Part shown: positions 8,986 through 17,461 of the stretch, one piece after another
Layout: each line of letters opens with the position of its first letter
Numbering within the stretch: position 1 is the stretch's first letter
From: JAABRU01 sp964505535
GTDB lineage: Bacteria; Desulfobacterota; Desulfobacteria; Desulfobacterales; Desulfococcaceae
Length of the DNA: 64,000 bases
Direction of reading: 5' to 3'
Assembly: GCA_964505535.1 (NCBI GenBank)
Contig: CAZDIU010000003.1
Coordinates: 3,090 to 67,089, forward strand
Made by a program: the position numbers and the translations under genes
Notes under the pieces: model-generated
Database searches by the model: none
The model's input: the letters and a program-made list of their open reading frames with translations, nothing else
Told to the model about the DNA's origin: nothing

Positions 8986-11616
8986 TCAGAAACGCTCTGG
9001 ATCCGGTTCCGGAAGCATTTTCTGCATCTCCCGTTCCCCGGCCTTTCCCACCAGATTTTCCAGTTTTGTGACAAAGCCTTTCATTTCTGTGGCCAGGGCT
9101 GCCAGATGCTCGGATGCGGCTGCGGATTCCTCCGCGCCTGCTGCCACCTGCTGGCTGATGATTTCCACATCCCGCACTGTGCGCTGGACCTGTTCAATCC
9201 CTTTGCTGACCATTCTGCTGGCCTCTGTGATGGTCTGGGTTTTTTCTCCCATGACAGTGGCAGATTCAATGATCCGCTCAAAATCATTGTTGAGTTCCCG
9301 GATGGACTGGGCAGCATGACTGACACGATTGAGTGTATTGTCCAAAAGATGCTGGGTGTCTTTGGCCGCATCAGTGGAGCGGATGGCCAAGGTTCTGACT
9401 TCATTCGCCACCACAGCAAAACCGGCACCGGAATTCCCGGCCCGTGCAGCTTCAATTGCAGCGTTCAGGGCCAGCAGCCTGGTCTGGAACGCGATTTCAT
9501 CAATGGTTTTGATGATCCGGCTCATTTCTCCGCTGTCGGCCTCAATCTGCCCCATCTCAGCCGTCAGATCCACAAGGCGTTTTAAGGACTGTCCGGATTT
9601 TTCAATGTTCTCATTCATGAGATCCCCGGCTCCCTGTGTCAGTTTCGAGGCATCCCGGCTCATGATGCCCATTTCCTCCAAAGACGAGGAGGACTGGGAA
9701 ACCGAAAGAGTCTGATCCGAGGCGCTCTGTGCCTGCAGCTGACTGTTTGCCGAAATTTCATCTGCGGCAAAAGACATCTGCTGTGCGCTCCGGGAAAGAC
9801 CAATCATGACCCGGCGGAGGGGACGGATGATATAACCTGCCAGCAGCACGGTGAACAGCAGGACAAATGCTGTGGTGACAAGCCCCACAAAACCGGAAAT
9901 CCATCCCATGCTCCGTACTTCGCGAAAAGCCTCTTTCTCACCCATTTCCGCAATCAAAGCCCAGGAAATCCCTGCAAAATGCAGAGGAGTATAAGCCGAC
10001 AGCACTCTGCGCCCCGCATGGTTGACAATCCGTTTCCGGCCGGTCTGACCCGACACCGCGGCTCTTACGGCTTCCGTGTCCACACGCCCTCTGCCGGGAT
10101 TTGCAAAAGAGGCTTTCACAGAATAGCGATCCGGATCCGACAGAGAGTCCGAGCGCATAAGCTGATCGTATCCCACCAGATAGCTTTCCCCGCTTTCTCC
10201 CATGCCGGAATGTTCGTGCATCACTTTGTTCATCAGGTCAATGGACAGGCGCAGAGCCACTATCAGTTCGATTTTTTCTCCGCTGAGCACAGGCCGGGCC
10301 ATGAAGGACACGGGTTTGCCTCCGGCAGGCGCATAGGGCGCAATGTCCGCAGCACCGAACTCACGGGTCTCTTTGATGTTTCTGACCAGTTTTCCCAGCG
10401 CGGTGTCTGCAAATTCCCCCTCCAGGATATTGACGCGGTAATCGCCCTGTCTGGCCACAGAATAAAACACATTGCCCTGGGGATGAATCAGCAGCAGATC
10501 ATCATAGCCCGCAGTCTGCATGTATTTGGCAAAATAATCTGCATCCTGTCCCTTTATTTTCGGGGCAATCACCTCTTCCAGATCCATGACCGTCAGCATG
10601 GCCCAGTTCAGACCCGGAATCTGGAGGGGGCTGAAACAGACGATTTCCATTTTTCCGTTTTTTCCCATCCGGACGGAAGTGCCTGTGTGACCGGAAAGAG
10701 CTGCCCGGATTTCCTCATCCTCAGCAATTTCCTCTCCTGCCTTTCCGCCCCGAATCACCTGATCATTTCTGCAGGATGTGATCCCATCCCATTTCCCCAC
10801 TGCAAAGGTTTCCCCGCTTTCCCCCATACCCTCCCGGCGCCGGGCAATGAGATTGACCTCATCCATGCTGATTTTGAAAACCAGCAGGCCTGCTTTTTCA
10901 TTGTAATGAAAAACCGGGGCTGAGACAAATGCGGCATAACCGCTGTCTGAGGATTCCCATGGAACAAAATCATGCAGAAAGGCAGGCTGGCTCATCCCTT
11001 CCTGAAACACCTTTTCCAGAGCTGTGCCTTTGAGTGATCCGTTGTGCACATTCTGCCCAAGTTCCGATTTTTTCTCCAGACTGTATACCACATCCCCTTC
11101 TTTGCCAATCAGCAGCACATCCTCATATCCGTAAACCGTTTTGAACTGTTTCATGGAACGCCCGTATTTTTCCTGTTCCAGAAAATCATACATCGAGACA
11201 TCCCTTTCCCCAGCCTCCGTCAGTGTCGCGGCAAAACTTTCCAAAGCTTCGGCAATCATGGCATTGCCGGAAATTACGGAAATATCATTCAGACATTTAT
11301 AAAAGTGCTCCTCCAACTGGGCTTTTTTGATTTCCTGAACGCTTTTGAGTTTTTCAAAAGCCTCCTGCCGAAGCGTTGCCACGGTTTCCATGAGAATATC
11401 CATATTGGCTCTGCGTTCCAAAAGGAAATTGCTGATCTGGGCCTTTTTCAGTTCCCGTATGCCTTCCAGTTTTTCAAATGCCTGTTCGGATATGGCTTTG
11501 CTGAAACTGATCCAGGAAACAGCACTGATGACCGCCAAAGGGATCAGTCCCAGTGACAGCAGTGCGGCAAAAATTCTTGTCCTCAGCCTGAACTTTCTGA
11601 AAAAAATTTTTTTCAT
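8986..11616 (-). CDS. Methyl-accepting chemotaxis protein with duplicated sensor domain
   Basis: Transmembrane chemoreceptor, about 876 residues from the ATG at 11616 (a TTG at 11661 is an alternative; neither has an ideal ribosome site). TM1 is near residues 10-35. The periplasmic part contains two copies of a Cache-like unit: each has GYEDVLLI/GYDDLLLI, V(V/F)YSV-type strands, and ends at MGESGE(T/S)(F/Y).VG. A shorter AFEKLxxxxExKKAQ repeat lies before them. TM2 is near 585-607, followed by a reduced HAMP region and the signalling tip IDEIAFQTRLLALNAAIEAA. The partner binding protein is encoded 66 bases upstream, suggesting the pair senses one periplasmic ligand together. Confidence 0.9.
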   Translation of the reverse strand: MKKIFFRKFRLRTRIFAALLSLGLIPLAVISAVSWISFSKAISEQAFEKLEGIRELKKAQISNFLLERRANMDILMETVATLRQEAFEKLKSVQEIKKAQLEEHFYKCLNDISVISGNAMIAEALESFAATLTEAGERDVSMYDFLEQEKYGRSMKQFKTVYGYEDVLLIGKEGDVVYSLEKKSELGQNVHNGSLKGTALEKVFQEGMSQPAFLHDFVPWESSDSGYAAFVSAPVFHYNEKAGLLVFKISMDEVNLIARRREGMGESGETFAVGKWDGITSCRNDQVIRGGKAGEEIAEDEEIRAALSGHTGTSVRMGKNGKMEIVCFSPLQIPGLNWAMLTVMDLEEVIAPKIKGQDADYFAKYMQTAGYDDLLLIHPQGNVFYSVARQGDYRVNILEGEFADTALGKLVRNIKETREFGAADIAPYAPAGGKPVSFMARPVLSGEKIELIVALRLSIDLMNKVMHEHSGMGESGESYLVGYDQLMRSDSLSDPDRYSVKASFANPGRGRVDTEAVRAAVSGQTGRKRIVNHAGRRVLSAYTPLHFAGISWALIAEMGEKEAFREVRSMGWISGFVGLVTTAFVLLFTVLLAGYIIRPLRRVMIGLSRSAQQMSFAADEISANSQLQAQSASDQTLSVSQSSSSLEEMGIMSRDASKLTQGAGDLMNENIEKSGQSLKRLVDLTAEMGQIEADSGEMSRIIKTIDEIAFQTRLLALNAAIEAARAGNSGAGFAVVANEVRTLAIRSTDAAKDTQHLLDNTLNRVSHAAQSIRELNNDFERIIESATVMGEKTQTITEASRMVSKGIEQVQRTVRDVEIISQQVAAGAEESAAASEHLAALATEMKGFVTKLENLVGKAGEREMQKMLPEPDPERF

Positions 11617-11682
11617 CTCTCCGACACCGTTATGGGTAAACAAAAATGGGGCTGTCAGCAAAACAGCTCCGGCAGGTTTTAA

Positions 11683-12942
11683 TTAATCGCTTTTCCTGGG
11701 TTCTGGTTCCTCATTTCCGTTTTTTCCGTACCAGGGAGGCAGAATCATGTCGCAGTTTTTCATTTCCTCCGGCCAGATGACACAGAGTTTTCCGGGCGGA
11801 TGCCACTGCACCATCATGAACTGGCGGTATCCGGGGCCGAATCTGGAATGATGGGAGTTTTTGTCAAAAACCCATCTGCCCATGATTCCCTGATAATCTG
11901 TCTCTTCCAAAGTTTTCACCAAAATATCCGGTTCCGCATTTCCCGCCTTTTCCACAGCAACTTTCAGAAGTTGTATGGCATCATAAGTGTAAGGAGATGT
12001 GTATTCCGGTGCAGCCTGAAATCCGGCCTGGTATCTGTGGCAAAACAGTCTGTCTCTGTCCGTCAGTCCGATAATTCCGGGATAAGCCATTGAGATAATG
12101 CCAAATGATTTCTGTCCTGCATCCTTTCCCAATGCCATGAAACGGGACAGAACCCCTGCCTGCATGGGCCCTTTGTTATCAGCCCACAATTTGACAAAAT
12201 CCGCCGGATCCGTTTGGGCAAAACCCGTTATGACCGCTTCGGCTCCGCTTTCTTTGACTTTCCGGATAATGGGCAGAAAATCTTTGGTGTGTGTGTCAAA
12301 ATATTCAAACACCGGGATTTCTGTTCCCGCATTTTCCATCTGCGTTTTCCATTCCTGGGCCAGGGGAAGTGTCCATGCCGCTCTTTCAATGACCAGCGCA
12401 GCTTTTCTGATCTGACGGGGGCTGATCAGTTCATGGATCAGCCAGTCCGTTGTAAAATTTCGGATTTCATAAGAATTGATATATACATTAAAAACATATT
12501 TGTATTTCTCATAGTTCAGTTTCACTTCCTCTGTGACTTTTGGCGTTGACGCGCCAACAGCCAGAAGCGGCACTTTGTACTGAGGCACCTGCTTCATGAT
12601 TTCCAGTACAATTTCACTTGAGGCAGTGCCAATCACAGCTATGACCTTTTCCTTGTCTGCCAGCCGGGTGTATTCATAGGAACCGATGATGGGTTTGTCC
12701 TTGGCATCCCCGTAAACCAGTTCAATCTGCTTTCCCAGAATGCCGCCCTGCGCGTTGATATCCTCCGCAGCCAGTTGCGCGGCCATGCGGATGCCGGGGC
12801 CGCCCGGAAGGGTGCAGGTCAGTATCCCGATTTTCCATGTGTCCGCCGCGAATGCGCTGGGGGAGAACACCGCGGCAGAAACAAAAAGAACCCACAGGAC
12901 AGTCACAGTTGAAAAAAAACGCTGCTGCACTGCGTTTCTCAT
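11683..12942 (-). CDS. Periplasmic leucine-binding-like protein (Peripla_BP_6), no ABC partner
   Basis: Exported solute-binding protein of the branched-chain amino acid/amide type, 419 residues. The signal peptide ends SAFAADTW. The first lobe starts KIGILTCTLPGGPGIRMAAQLAAEDINAQGG, abbreviated here as the classic AA.DIN..GGI.G signature. AAGGAGG sits just before the ATG at 12942. No permease or ATPase genes are nearby. The downstream gene is a chemoreceptor, so the likely role is ligand presentation to that receptor and not import; this is inference from context. A similar arrangement, with a different binding-protein family, is at 52897-55355. Confidence 0.87.
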   Translation of the reverse strand: MRNAVQQRFFSTVTVLWVLFVSAAVFSPSAFAADTWKIGILTCTLPGGPGIRMAAQLAAEDINAQGGILGKQIELVYGDAKDKPIIGSYEYTRLADKEKVIAVIGTASSEIVLEIMKQVPQYKVPLLAVGASTPKVTEEVKLNYEKYKYVFNVYINSYEIRNFTTDWLIHELISPRQIRKAALVIERAAWTLPLAQEWKTQMENAGTEIPVFEYFDTHTKDFLPIIRKVKESGAEAVITGFAQTDPADFVKLWADNKGPMQAGVLSRFMALGKDAGQKSFGIISMAYPGIIGLTDRDRLFCHRYQAGFQAAPEYTSPYTYDAIQLLKVAVEKAGNAEPDILVKTLEETDYQGIMGRWVFDKNSHHSRFGPGYRQFMMVQWHPPGKLCVIWPEEMKNCDMILPPWYGKNGNEEPEPRKSD

Positions 12943-12979
12943 GCTCCCTCCTTGTTTAATGCTGAATATTTAATGTTTA

Positions 12980-13222
12980 ATGGTGAATGCTTCATGTTAA
13001 ATGTTAACTTGTGAATTAAATATTATTACTTAAAACATTTCTGTTATCCTGTTTTCGGAACTTCCGGACTCCGAAATCAGCCTGATATAATTTAAATCAG
13101 CCACGAATGACACAAATTTGCACGAATTTCACAAACCATAATTCGTGTCATTCGTGCAATTCGTGGCTGTACCATTAAATCTTCTTAGTAATGGTATAAA
13201 TGGTGAATGCTTAATGTTAAAT
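12980..13222. repeat. Direct repeats flanking a CACGAAT inverted repeat
   Basis: A 23-base sequence beginning ATGGTGAATGCTT occurs at 12980-13002 and again at 13200-13222 with one difference. Between them, at 13099-13178, is an inverted repeat built from CACGAAT/ATTCGTG words and ending AGCCACGAAT...ATTCGTGGCT. A second CACGAAT element is at 17299-17350. The 297-base gap between the binding-protein and CheZ-like genes is otherwise empty. Confidence 0.7.
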
Positions 13223-13239
13223 TCATTCACAATTCACAA

Positions 13240-13788
13240 TTAAAACAGTTCCACATTTTCATCGTCTGTCTCAGATATTTTCATCTGACGGTTTTTTAAC
13301 GAAATCTCAAGCGCCTCTTCCACACTCGCACCTTCCAGAATCGCGTCAAACATGGCTCTGTCTTCATCAAGAATGTATTTGGAACGGATCATCTGCTGCA
13401 GTCCGTACCATTCATAGGGATTGTACAGACGCCGGGCATCCCCTATCAGTTCCGCCAGCGAGGCCAGACTGTGGGAAATGTGGGAAAGCCGCTGAGCCAT
13501 GAGATCATAAAACTGAAAGGACACAATGGCTTCATTCATTTTTCCGGATACAGCCCTGAAATTTTCCTCTATGGCCTCTTTGTCTTCGCTTTCCGGGATT
13601 TTTTCCGCTGCTTTTCCGATAATCTGCACATTCCCCATCATGGAAGTGAAGAGTTCCGCCAGTGCGGTGATGGATTCATCCCCGTCTTTCATGGTTCTTT
13701 CAATGCGGGAAACAGCCAAATCCAGCATGAGAACAGTTTCCCGTATCTGACTCCAGTCCAAATCCGGTTTATCAGGTTTTGATGGCAT
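13240..13788 (-). CDS. Small helical protein with a CheZ-like D-x3-Q motif
   Basis: 182 residues, predicted almost all helical, no signal peptide. I do not recognise a named family with certainty. VSFQFYDLMAQRLSHI resembles the active helix of the CheY-P phosphatase CheZ, where Asp and Gln are four residues apart (DLTGQ); here the spacing is the same (DLMAQ). Long amphipathic helices on either side would suit a four-helix bundle. A strong AAGGAG site precedes the ATG, 18 bases after the TIGR02757 gene, so the two are co-transcribed. The chemoreceptor at 8986-11616 lies downstream on the same strand. Phosphatase activity is inference from a short motif. Confidence 0.6.
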   Translation of the reverse strand: MPSKPDKPDLDWSQIRETVLMLDLAVSRIERTMKDGDESITALAELFTSMMGNVQIIGKAAEKIPESEDKEAIEENFRAVSGKMNEAIVSFQFYDLMAQRLSHISHSLASLAELIGDARRLYNPYEWYGLQQMIRSKYILDEDRAMFDAILEGASVEEALEISLKNRQMKISETDDENVELF

Positions 13789-13806
13789 AATTTTCTCCTT
13801 ATCTCC

Positions 13807-14568
13807 TCATTGCAGTAAATCAGGAAGTTGCTCTCCGCCAATACCGGGGCGGGTGAGGGCAAAGTCATAGCGCACCGGATCGTCGGGAACCAGTTTTGCA
13901 AATTCGGCAGTAATTGACTGTGCTGTCCGCATGTCAGCCTGTTTCCGATCGGTAAATCCCATTTTCCGGCTTATCCTGTGCATATGAACATCCAGCGGAA
14001 CAATAAGTTTCGCTTTGGAAACCTCATCCCATCCGCCCGGATCCACCCTGTCTCTGCGCACCATCCAGCGCAGGAAAAGATTCATGCGTTTGCACGCGCT
14101 GCCGCGTTCAGGAAGCGGAACCAGATGACCGGGATCACCTGCATTTCTGAGATTTTTGCAGAAAATATTCAGGGCCGGAACAATATTTTCATCTCTGCTG
14201 CTCATCCCTGCAAGAAAACATTCATGCAGCGAACCGTATTCCCTGAGTATATTTTCTGCTCCGATCAGCAAGTCAGCAAGATGATCTTCTGTGGCAAAAC
14301 GATGCCTGAATCCTGTGAAGGATTTCCGGAGCAGATCAGGGGAATTTTCCTTCAGAAACAGAAATGGGGAAGACCCCATGATTTCCAGCACGGATGCGAC
14401 ACTTTTCAGTATCTGAGCGACTCTTCCGTAAGCAAGCGCAGAGGCAATCAGCGCAGCGATTTCCCGATCCTGCAGATTTTCATAATCATAAAGAAAGCGC
14501 AGAGGATCATAATCCGCATATTCCCGGCGGTTGTATTTCCGGTACAATTTTTCCAGTATGTCTTTCAT
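13807..14568 (-). CDS. TIGR02757/DUF2400 family protein
   Basis: 253 residues, near the family's usual length. Recognisable segments are YADYDPLRFLYDY and DREIAALIASALAYGRV near the N terminus, GSACKRMNLFLRWMVR and VDPGGW in the middle, and LIVPLDVHMHRISRKMGFTDRKQAD and DPVRYDFALTRPGIG at the C-terminal end; I cite these as separate short pieces. The family is widespread and has no established biochemical function; the HhH-like ending suggests a nucleic-acid link, but that is weak. It is the first gene of a pair with the CheZ-like gene. A hairpin terminator sits just upstream at 14611-14648. Confidence 0.82.
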   Translation of the reverse strand: MKDILEKLYRKYNRREYADYDPLRFLYDYENLQDREIAALIASALAYGRVAQILKSVASVLEIMGSSPFLFLKENSPDLLRKSFTGFRHRFATEDHLADLLIGAENILREYGSLHECFLAGMSSRDENIVPALNIFCKNLRNAGDPGHLVPLPERGSACKRMNLFLRWMVRRDRVDPGGWDEVSKAKLIVPLDVHMHRISRKMGFTDRKQADMRTAQSITAEFAKLVPDDPVRYDFALTRPGIGGEQLPDLLQ

Positions 14569-14610
14569 TTATCCCTGAAGGAAGCAGGGCACAGATTTTT
14601 TGCACTCTGC

Positions 14611-14648
14611 GGAAAAACCGGATTTTTCGGAAAAATCCGGTTTTTTTT
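14611..14648 (-). terminator. Bidirectional rho-independent terminator
   Basis: AAAAACCGGATTTTT, a short CGG loop, then AAAAATCCGGTTTTTTTT. It lies 33 bases beyond the EamA stop. The same palindrome recurs at 31571-31604 and, cut by the window edge, from about 63976. Confidence 0.6.
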
Positions 14649-14680
14649 GAATCCCCGAAAACTTTCGGTTGCCCATGTAT

Positions 14681-15601
14681 CTATGCTGCTGATTCCTCCA
14701 GGTTTCCCACATCTGACCGATCTGACGGAAGACTGCTCAGAAACACGGCCAGAAGAACGGTTGATCCTCCGCAGATTTGAAACATTGTCAGTCTTTCCCC
14801 CAGCAGAAACCAGGCTCCGCAGGTGGTAATGACCGGAATGCAGTTTATGAACATGGAAGCCCGTGCAGCCGGTACTTTGCTCAGTCCGTAATTGTAACAC
14901 ACAAAAGCCGCAACCGTGGCAAAAACGGTCAGATAGGCCAGCGCGGCCAGAGATCGGGAACTGATGGCATTCCACTGGATTTCCGGCAGTTCCCACAGAA
15001 AACCCGGTGCAAAAAACAGCGCGCCGTAAAAAATCTGCAGGGAAGTGATGTCAAGGGCAGAATGCTTCCTGCCCAAATCCCTTGCCCCGATAATGTAAAA
15101 AGTGGCGGAAAGCACAGCGCAGAAGATCAGAACATCTCCCAGCAGTCTGCCGCCCAGTTCCCATTGGAATTCCGGATCACCCGCCACCAGAATTCCAATT
15201 CCGGCAAAGGAAAGCACAATTCCCGTCAACGTCAGAGTTCGGGGCTTCTCGCCCAGCAGGGGAATGCCGAAAAGGGTTACAGCCAGCGGAATTGTCGCAA
15301 TGATCAGCGAGGCTTTGGCCGCTGTGGTGTGCTGCAGTCCCAGAGTCTCAAACACAAAATACAGTCCCGGTTCAAACAGGGACATGAGAAAAAGTTTCCT
15401 GTGCTCTTTCCATGTGAATCTGGGAAATCCGAAGCGGATCATCAGAATCAGAAAAAAGCAGGAAGCCAGAGAAAACCGGGCAAATACAAGGGTGAATGCT
15501 GGGATGCTTTCCAGGGCCATTTTTGTGGCCACAAAGGAAAGTCCCCAGAAAAGCACGGCTGCTGCAAGTGCAGCATATGTGCGTGCGCTGCTGTGTTCCA
15601 A
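14681..15601 (-). CDS. EamA/DMT-superfamily transporter
   Basis: Ten-helix inner-membrane exporter of the drug/metabolite transporter superfamily, 306 residues. Two EamA repeats are visible: the first starts AALAAAVLFWGLSFVATKMAL and includes FETLGLQHTTAAKASLI with LGE(K)P; the second starts LGDVLIFCAVLSATFYII and ends with SKVPAARASMFINCIPV and LLGERLT, each quoted in part. The TTG start at 15601 is preceded by AGGAAG at good spacing. Substrate is unknown; the family exports amino acids, nucleosides or drugs. The YajD-type gene lies just upstream, 24 bases away, so co-transcription is possible. Confidence 0.87.
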   Translation of the reverse strand: MEHSSARTYAALAAAVLFWGLSFVATKMALESIPAFTLVFARFSLASCFFLILMIRFGFPRFTWKEHRKLFLMSLFEPGLYFVFETLGLQHTTAAKASLIIATIPLAVTLFGIPLLGEKPRTLTLTGIVLSFAGIGILVAGDPEFQWELGGRLLGDVLIFCAVLSATFYIIGARDLGRKHSALDITSLQIFYGALFFAPGFLWELPEIQWNAISSRSLAALAYLTVFATVAAFVCYNYGLSKVPAARASMFINCIPVITTCGAWFLLGERLTMFQICGGSTVLLAVFLSSLPSDRSDVGNLEESAA

Positions 15602-15625
15602 AATCTTACTTCCTTTCCATATATT

Positions 15626-16018
15626 TCATTTTGAATTTTGATTTTTTGCCTTCAGCATATCTGCAAGACCGGCAAAGGGATTGTGTTTATCCGCAGGCAG
15701 ATACCGATCCCTGTCCGGCCCCGCATCATCATACCATTCCGCAACCGAATCACGGGAATGCTCATTGTCATGACAGTAAATGCAGAGCAGTTCCCAGTTG
15801 CTGCCGTCAGGAGGATTGTTGTCATGGTTGTGATCCCTGTGGTGAACCGTGAGTTCTTTCAGCCTTTTGCCTGAAAACTCCCTGCCGCATCGTCCGCATA
15901 TATGGGGATACATTTTCAATGCCCGATCCCGGTAGGCATTTTCCTGCTGTTTCTGTTTCCGCCGGTTCTCGGCAATCAACTGATCCACTTTGCTGCTGTC
16001 GGTTTTCTTCTGTGCCAT
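15626..16018 (-). CDS. YajD-family HNH nuclease
   Basis: 130 residues. Two zinc-binding pairs frame the HNH core: CGRCG near 42-46 and CIYCHDNEH near 79-87. Between them is LTVHHRDHNHDNNPPDGSNW, the HNH signature with the His-His pair of YajD proteins. The N-terminal helix is basic and rich in Lys/Gln. No signal peptide. YajD homologues are small HNH endonucleases of unknown physiological role. It lies upstream of the EamA transporter gene on the same strand. Confidence 0.88.
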   Translation of the reverse strand: MAQKKTDSSKVDQLIAENRRKQKQQENAYRDRALKMYPHICGRCGREFSGKRLKELTVHHRDHNHDNNPPDGSNWELLCIYCHDNEHSRDSVAEWYDDAGPDRDRYLPADKHNPFAGLADMLKAKNQNSK

Positions 16019-16044
16019 GTGTTTACTCCGTATTCAATATCAGT

Positions 16045-16145
16045 GGGCTGTCAAATAAATTTTTTCACATTTTCAGGCGTCCAGACTTTCAGTTTGGCAC
16101 TCCGCCGTCAGTTTTTTTTGAATGTGAAAGAATTTTTTTCACAAT
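16045..16145. repeat. Palindromic element with CTTTCAGTT core
   Basis: Outer arms AAATTTTTTCACATT and AATGTGAAAGAATTT, inner GGCG/CGCC, and a central ACTTTCAGTTTGGCACTCCG. The central words recur at 24830-24900 and 52020-52095, so this is a dispersed family. Confidence 0.6.
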
Positions 16146-16184
16146 CCAGTCAGTGTGATCAGCATCCTGCAACATTGCAGAATA

Positions 16185-16730
16185 TTATTGCTGACAGATG
16201 CAAAAATCCGGATGTTTTTCCAGTTCATTAAGAATCCGGGACAATATCTGATAGGTGCTCTGCGGTGAAATATTCGGCGGAGCCGGTTTTTCAGGGTTGC
16301 GGTGAGCGACCCAGTCCCTGTATTTCTTTATCTGCTTTGCATTTCCGATTAAATTTGAATCAACAGTCTCTTTGAACATATCAAGAATGTCATCCGATTT
16401 CCAAAATTCCATTTCTCTTTGGATTTTCGCATAAGTTTTTCTGTTAAAATCACCTGGATCGTCATCCAGAATTTTGCCTCCCTCCTTTTTCATGTATTCC
16501 ATCAATGTTCTTTCAAAAGCTGCCCATAAATACAGAATAAGATAATCATCAGAATCTTCGCGGCTTTTCATAATCAGATTTTCCGATTCTTTTGATGAAA
16601 GCATCAGAAAACCGGTTCTGCCAAGTATTTCTTTATAACCTCTGTCAATACTGCGCTGGGCAATCTTCATACAGTCACGGGTTATCTGCCATGATTCCCA
16701 AATCCTGTCAAGCCGCGCACTTGCTTTCAT
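16185..16730 (-). CDS. HEPN-domain protein, candidate ribonuclease toxin or effector
   Basis: 181 residues from the ATG at 16730, which has CGGAGG nine bases upstream. The frame is open further back, to 16967, but that part overlaps the upstream gene and looks like its shadow. The protein is helical, with LYLWAAFERTLMEYM (a HEPN-like first conserved helix with the E..R pattern) and YRDWVAHRNP near residue 150, matching the HEPN ribonuclease motif R-x4-H. It resembles the MAE_28990/RiboL-PSP group of HEPN proteins. It overlaps the preceding gene by 23 bases, so the two are translationally linked. The likely role is RNA cleavage in a toxin-antitoxin or defence module; activity is inferred from the motif. 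Confidence 0.62.
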   Translation of the reverse strand: MKASARLDRIWESWQITRDCMKIAQRSIDRGYKEILGRTGFLMLSSKESENLIMKSREDSDDYLILYLWAAFERTLMEYMKKEGGKILDDDPGDFNRKTYAKIQREMEFWKSDDILDMFKETVDSNLIGNAKQIKKYRDWVAHRNPEKPAPPNISPQSTYQILSRILNELEKHPDFCICQQ

Positions 16731-17217
16731 AATCAGAAACCTCCGCGAGCAAATCAAAAAACAGTTCTCTGCTGATGATATATGCTCTGCCAATGCGTGC
16801 ATCTTTAATCCAATACCATCCGTCTTTTTCAATACCTTTGTAAAAAGGATAAACATTGCTGCAAATGGCGGCAGATTTTTCATCTGTGGGCGCTGTTTCT
16901 CCTGATGAGCGGGATTCAGATTTGTTTTTGTACAGATATACAAGAATCTGTTTGTCAAATTTTCCAATTACATCCAATCGTCCGTCTCCGCCTATAATCC
17001 ATGCACCAACAGGGCGAATTTCAGCAATCTGAACATTTTTGCTGTCACGTATCATCAGACTGCTGGCTGTATATTTGCCGGAAGCCTCTTCATATATCTG
17101 AATTTTCTCTTCCGCAGCATAAAAAGATTTTTCTTTCAGCCACCGGACAATCTGCCTGTAAAATTCTGATATGTTATTCAGATAGCTCCTTACAACTGCA
17201 TTCTGTTTCTGGTTCAT
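16708..17217 (-). CDS. Hypothetical protein, first gene of the HEPN module
   Basis: 169 residues, not assigned to a family. The N-terminal third is helical (VVRSYLNNISEFYRQIVRWL). The middle contains an alternating beta-rich stretch (ASSLMIRDSKNVQIAEIRPVG, part of it, then GDGRLDVIGKFDKQILVYL). The C-terminal part reads GWYWIKDARIGRAYIISREL. No signal peptide or catalytic motif is evident. Its 3' end overlaps the start of the HEPN gene by 23 bases, which is typical of antitoxin/toxin order, so it may neutralise or guide the HEPN protein. That role is inference from position only. Confidence 0.6.
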   Translation of the reverse strand: MNQKQNAVVRSYLNNISEFYRQIVRWLKEKSFYAAEEKIQIYEEASGKYTASSLMIRDSKNVQIAEIRPVGAWIIGGDGRLDVIGKFDKQILVYLYKNKSESRSSGETAPTDEKSAAICSNVYPFYKGIEKDGWYWIKDARIGRAYIISRELFFDLLAEVSDYESKCAA

Positions 17218-17298
17218 AGGAAATCTCCCTGTCTCAATTTGATATTTTTTGGTTCTTCAGGGATTTTTGTGGAAATGCACTTTTCAGACATGAATCTG

Positions 17299-17350
17299 CA
17301 CGAATAAACACGAATCATGAAAATTCGTGAAAATTCATGTTTATTCGTGG
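17299..17350. repeat. CACGAAT inverted repeat
   Basis: CACGAATAAACACGAATCAT faces ATTCATGTTTATTCGTG. It is the same family as 13099-13178. It sits upstream of the HEPN module start, in a 244-base gap with no other features. Confidence 0.65.
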
Positions 17351-17461
17351 CTGAAAGAACATCTGCTCCATCTGCTGCACAAAAAAAATGTGAAGAACCT
17401 GTTTTTTATATTTCCAAAAAGCGTTTTCAGAGAATTGTGAAAAACATCTTTGACAGCAATA

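Noticed and set aside
16731..16967. N-terminal extension of the HEPN protein
   Set aside because: It lies inside the upstream gene in another frame, and a good ribosome site precedes the ATG at 16730.
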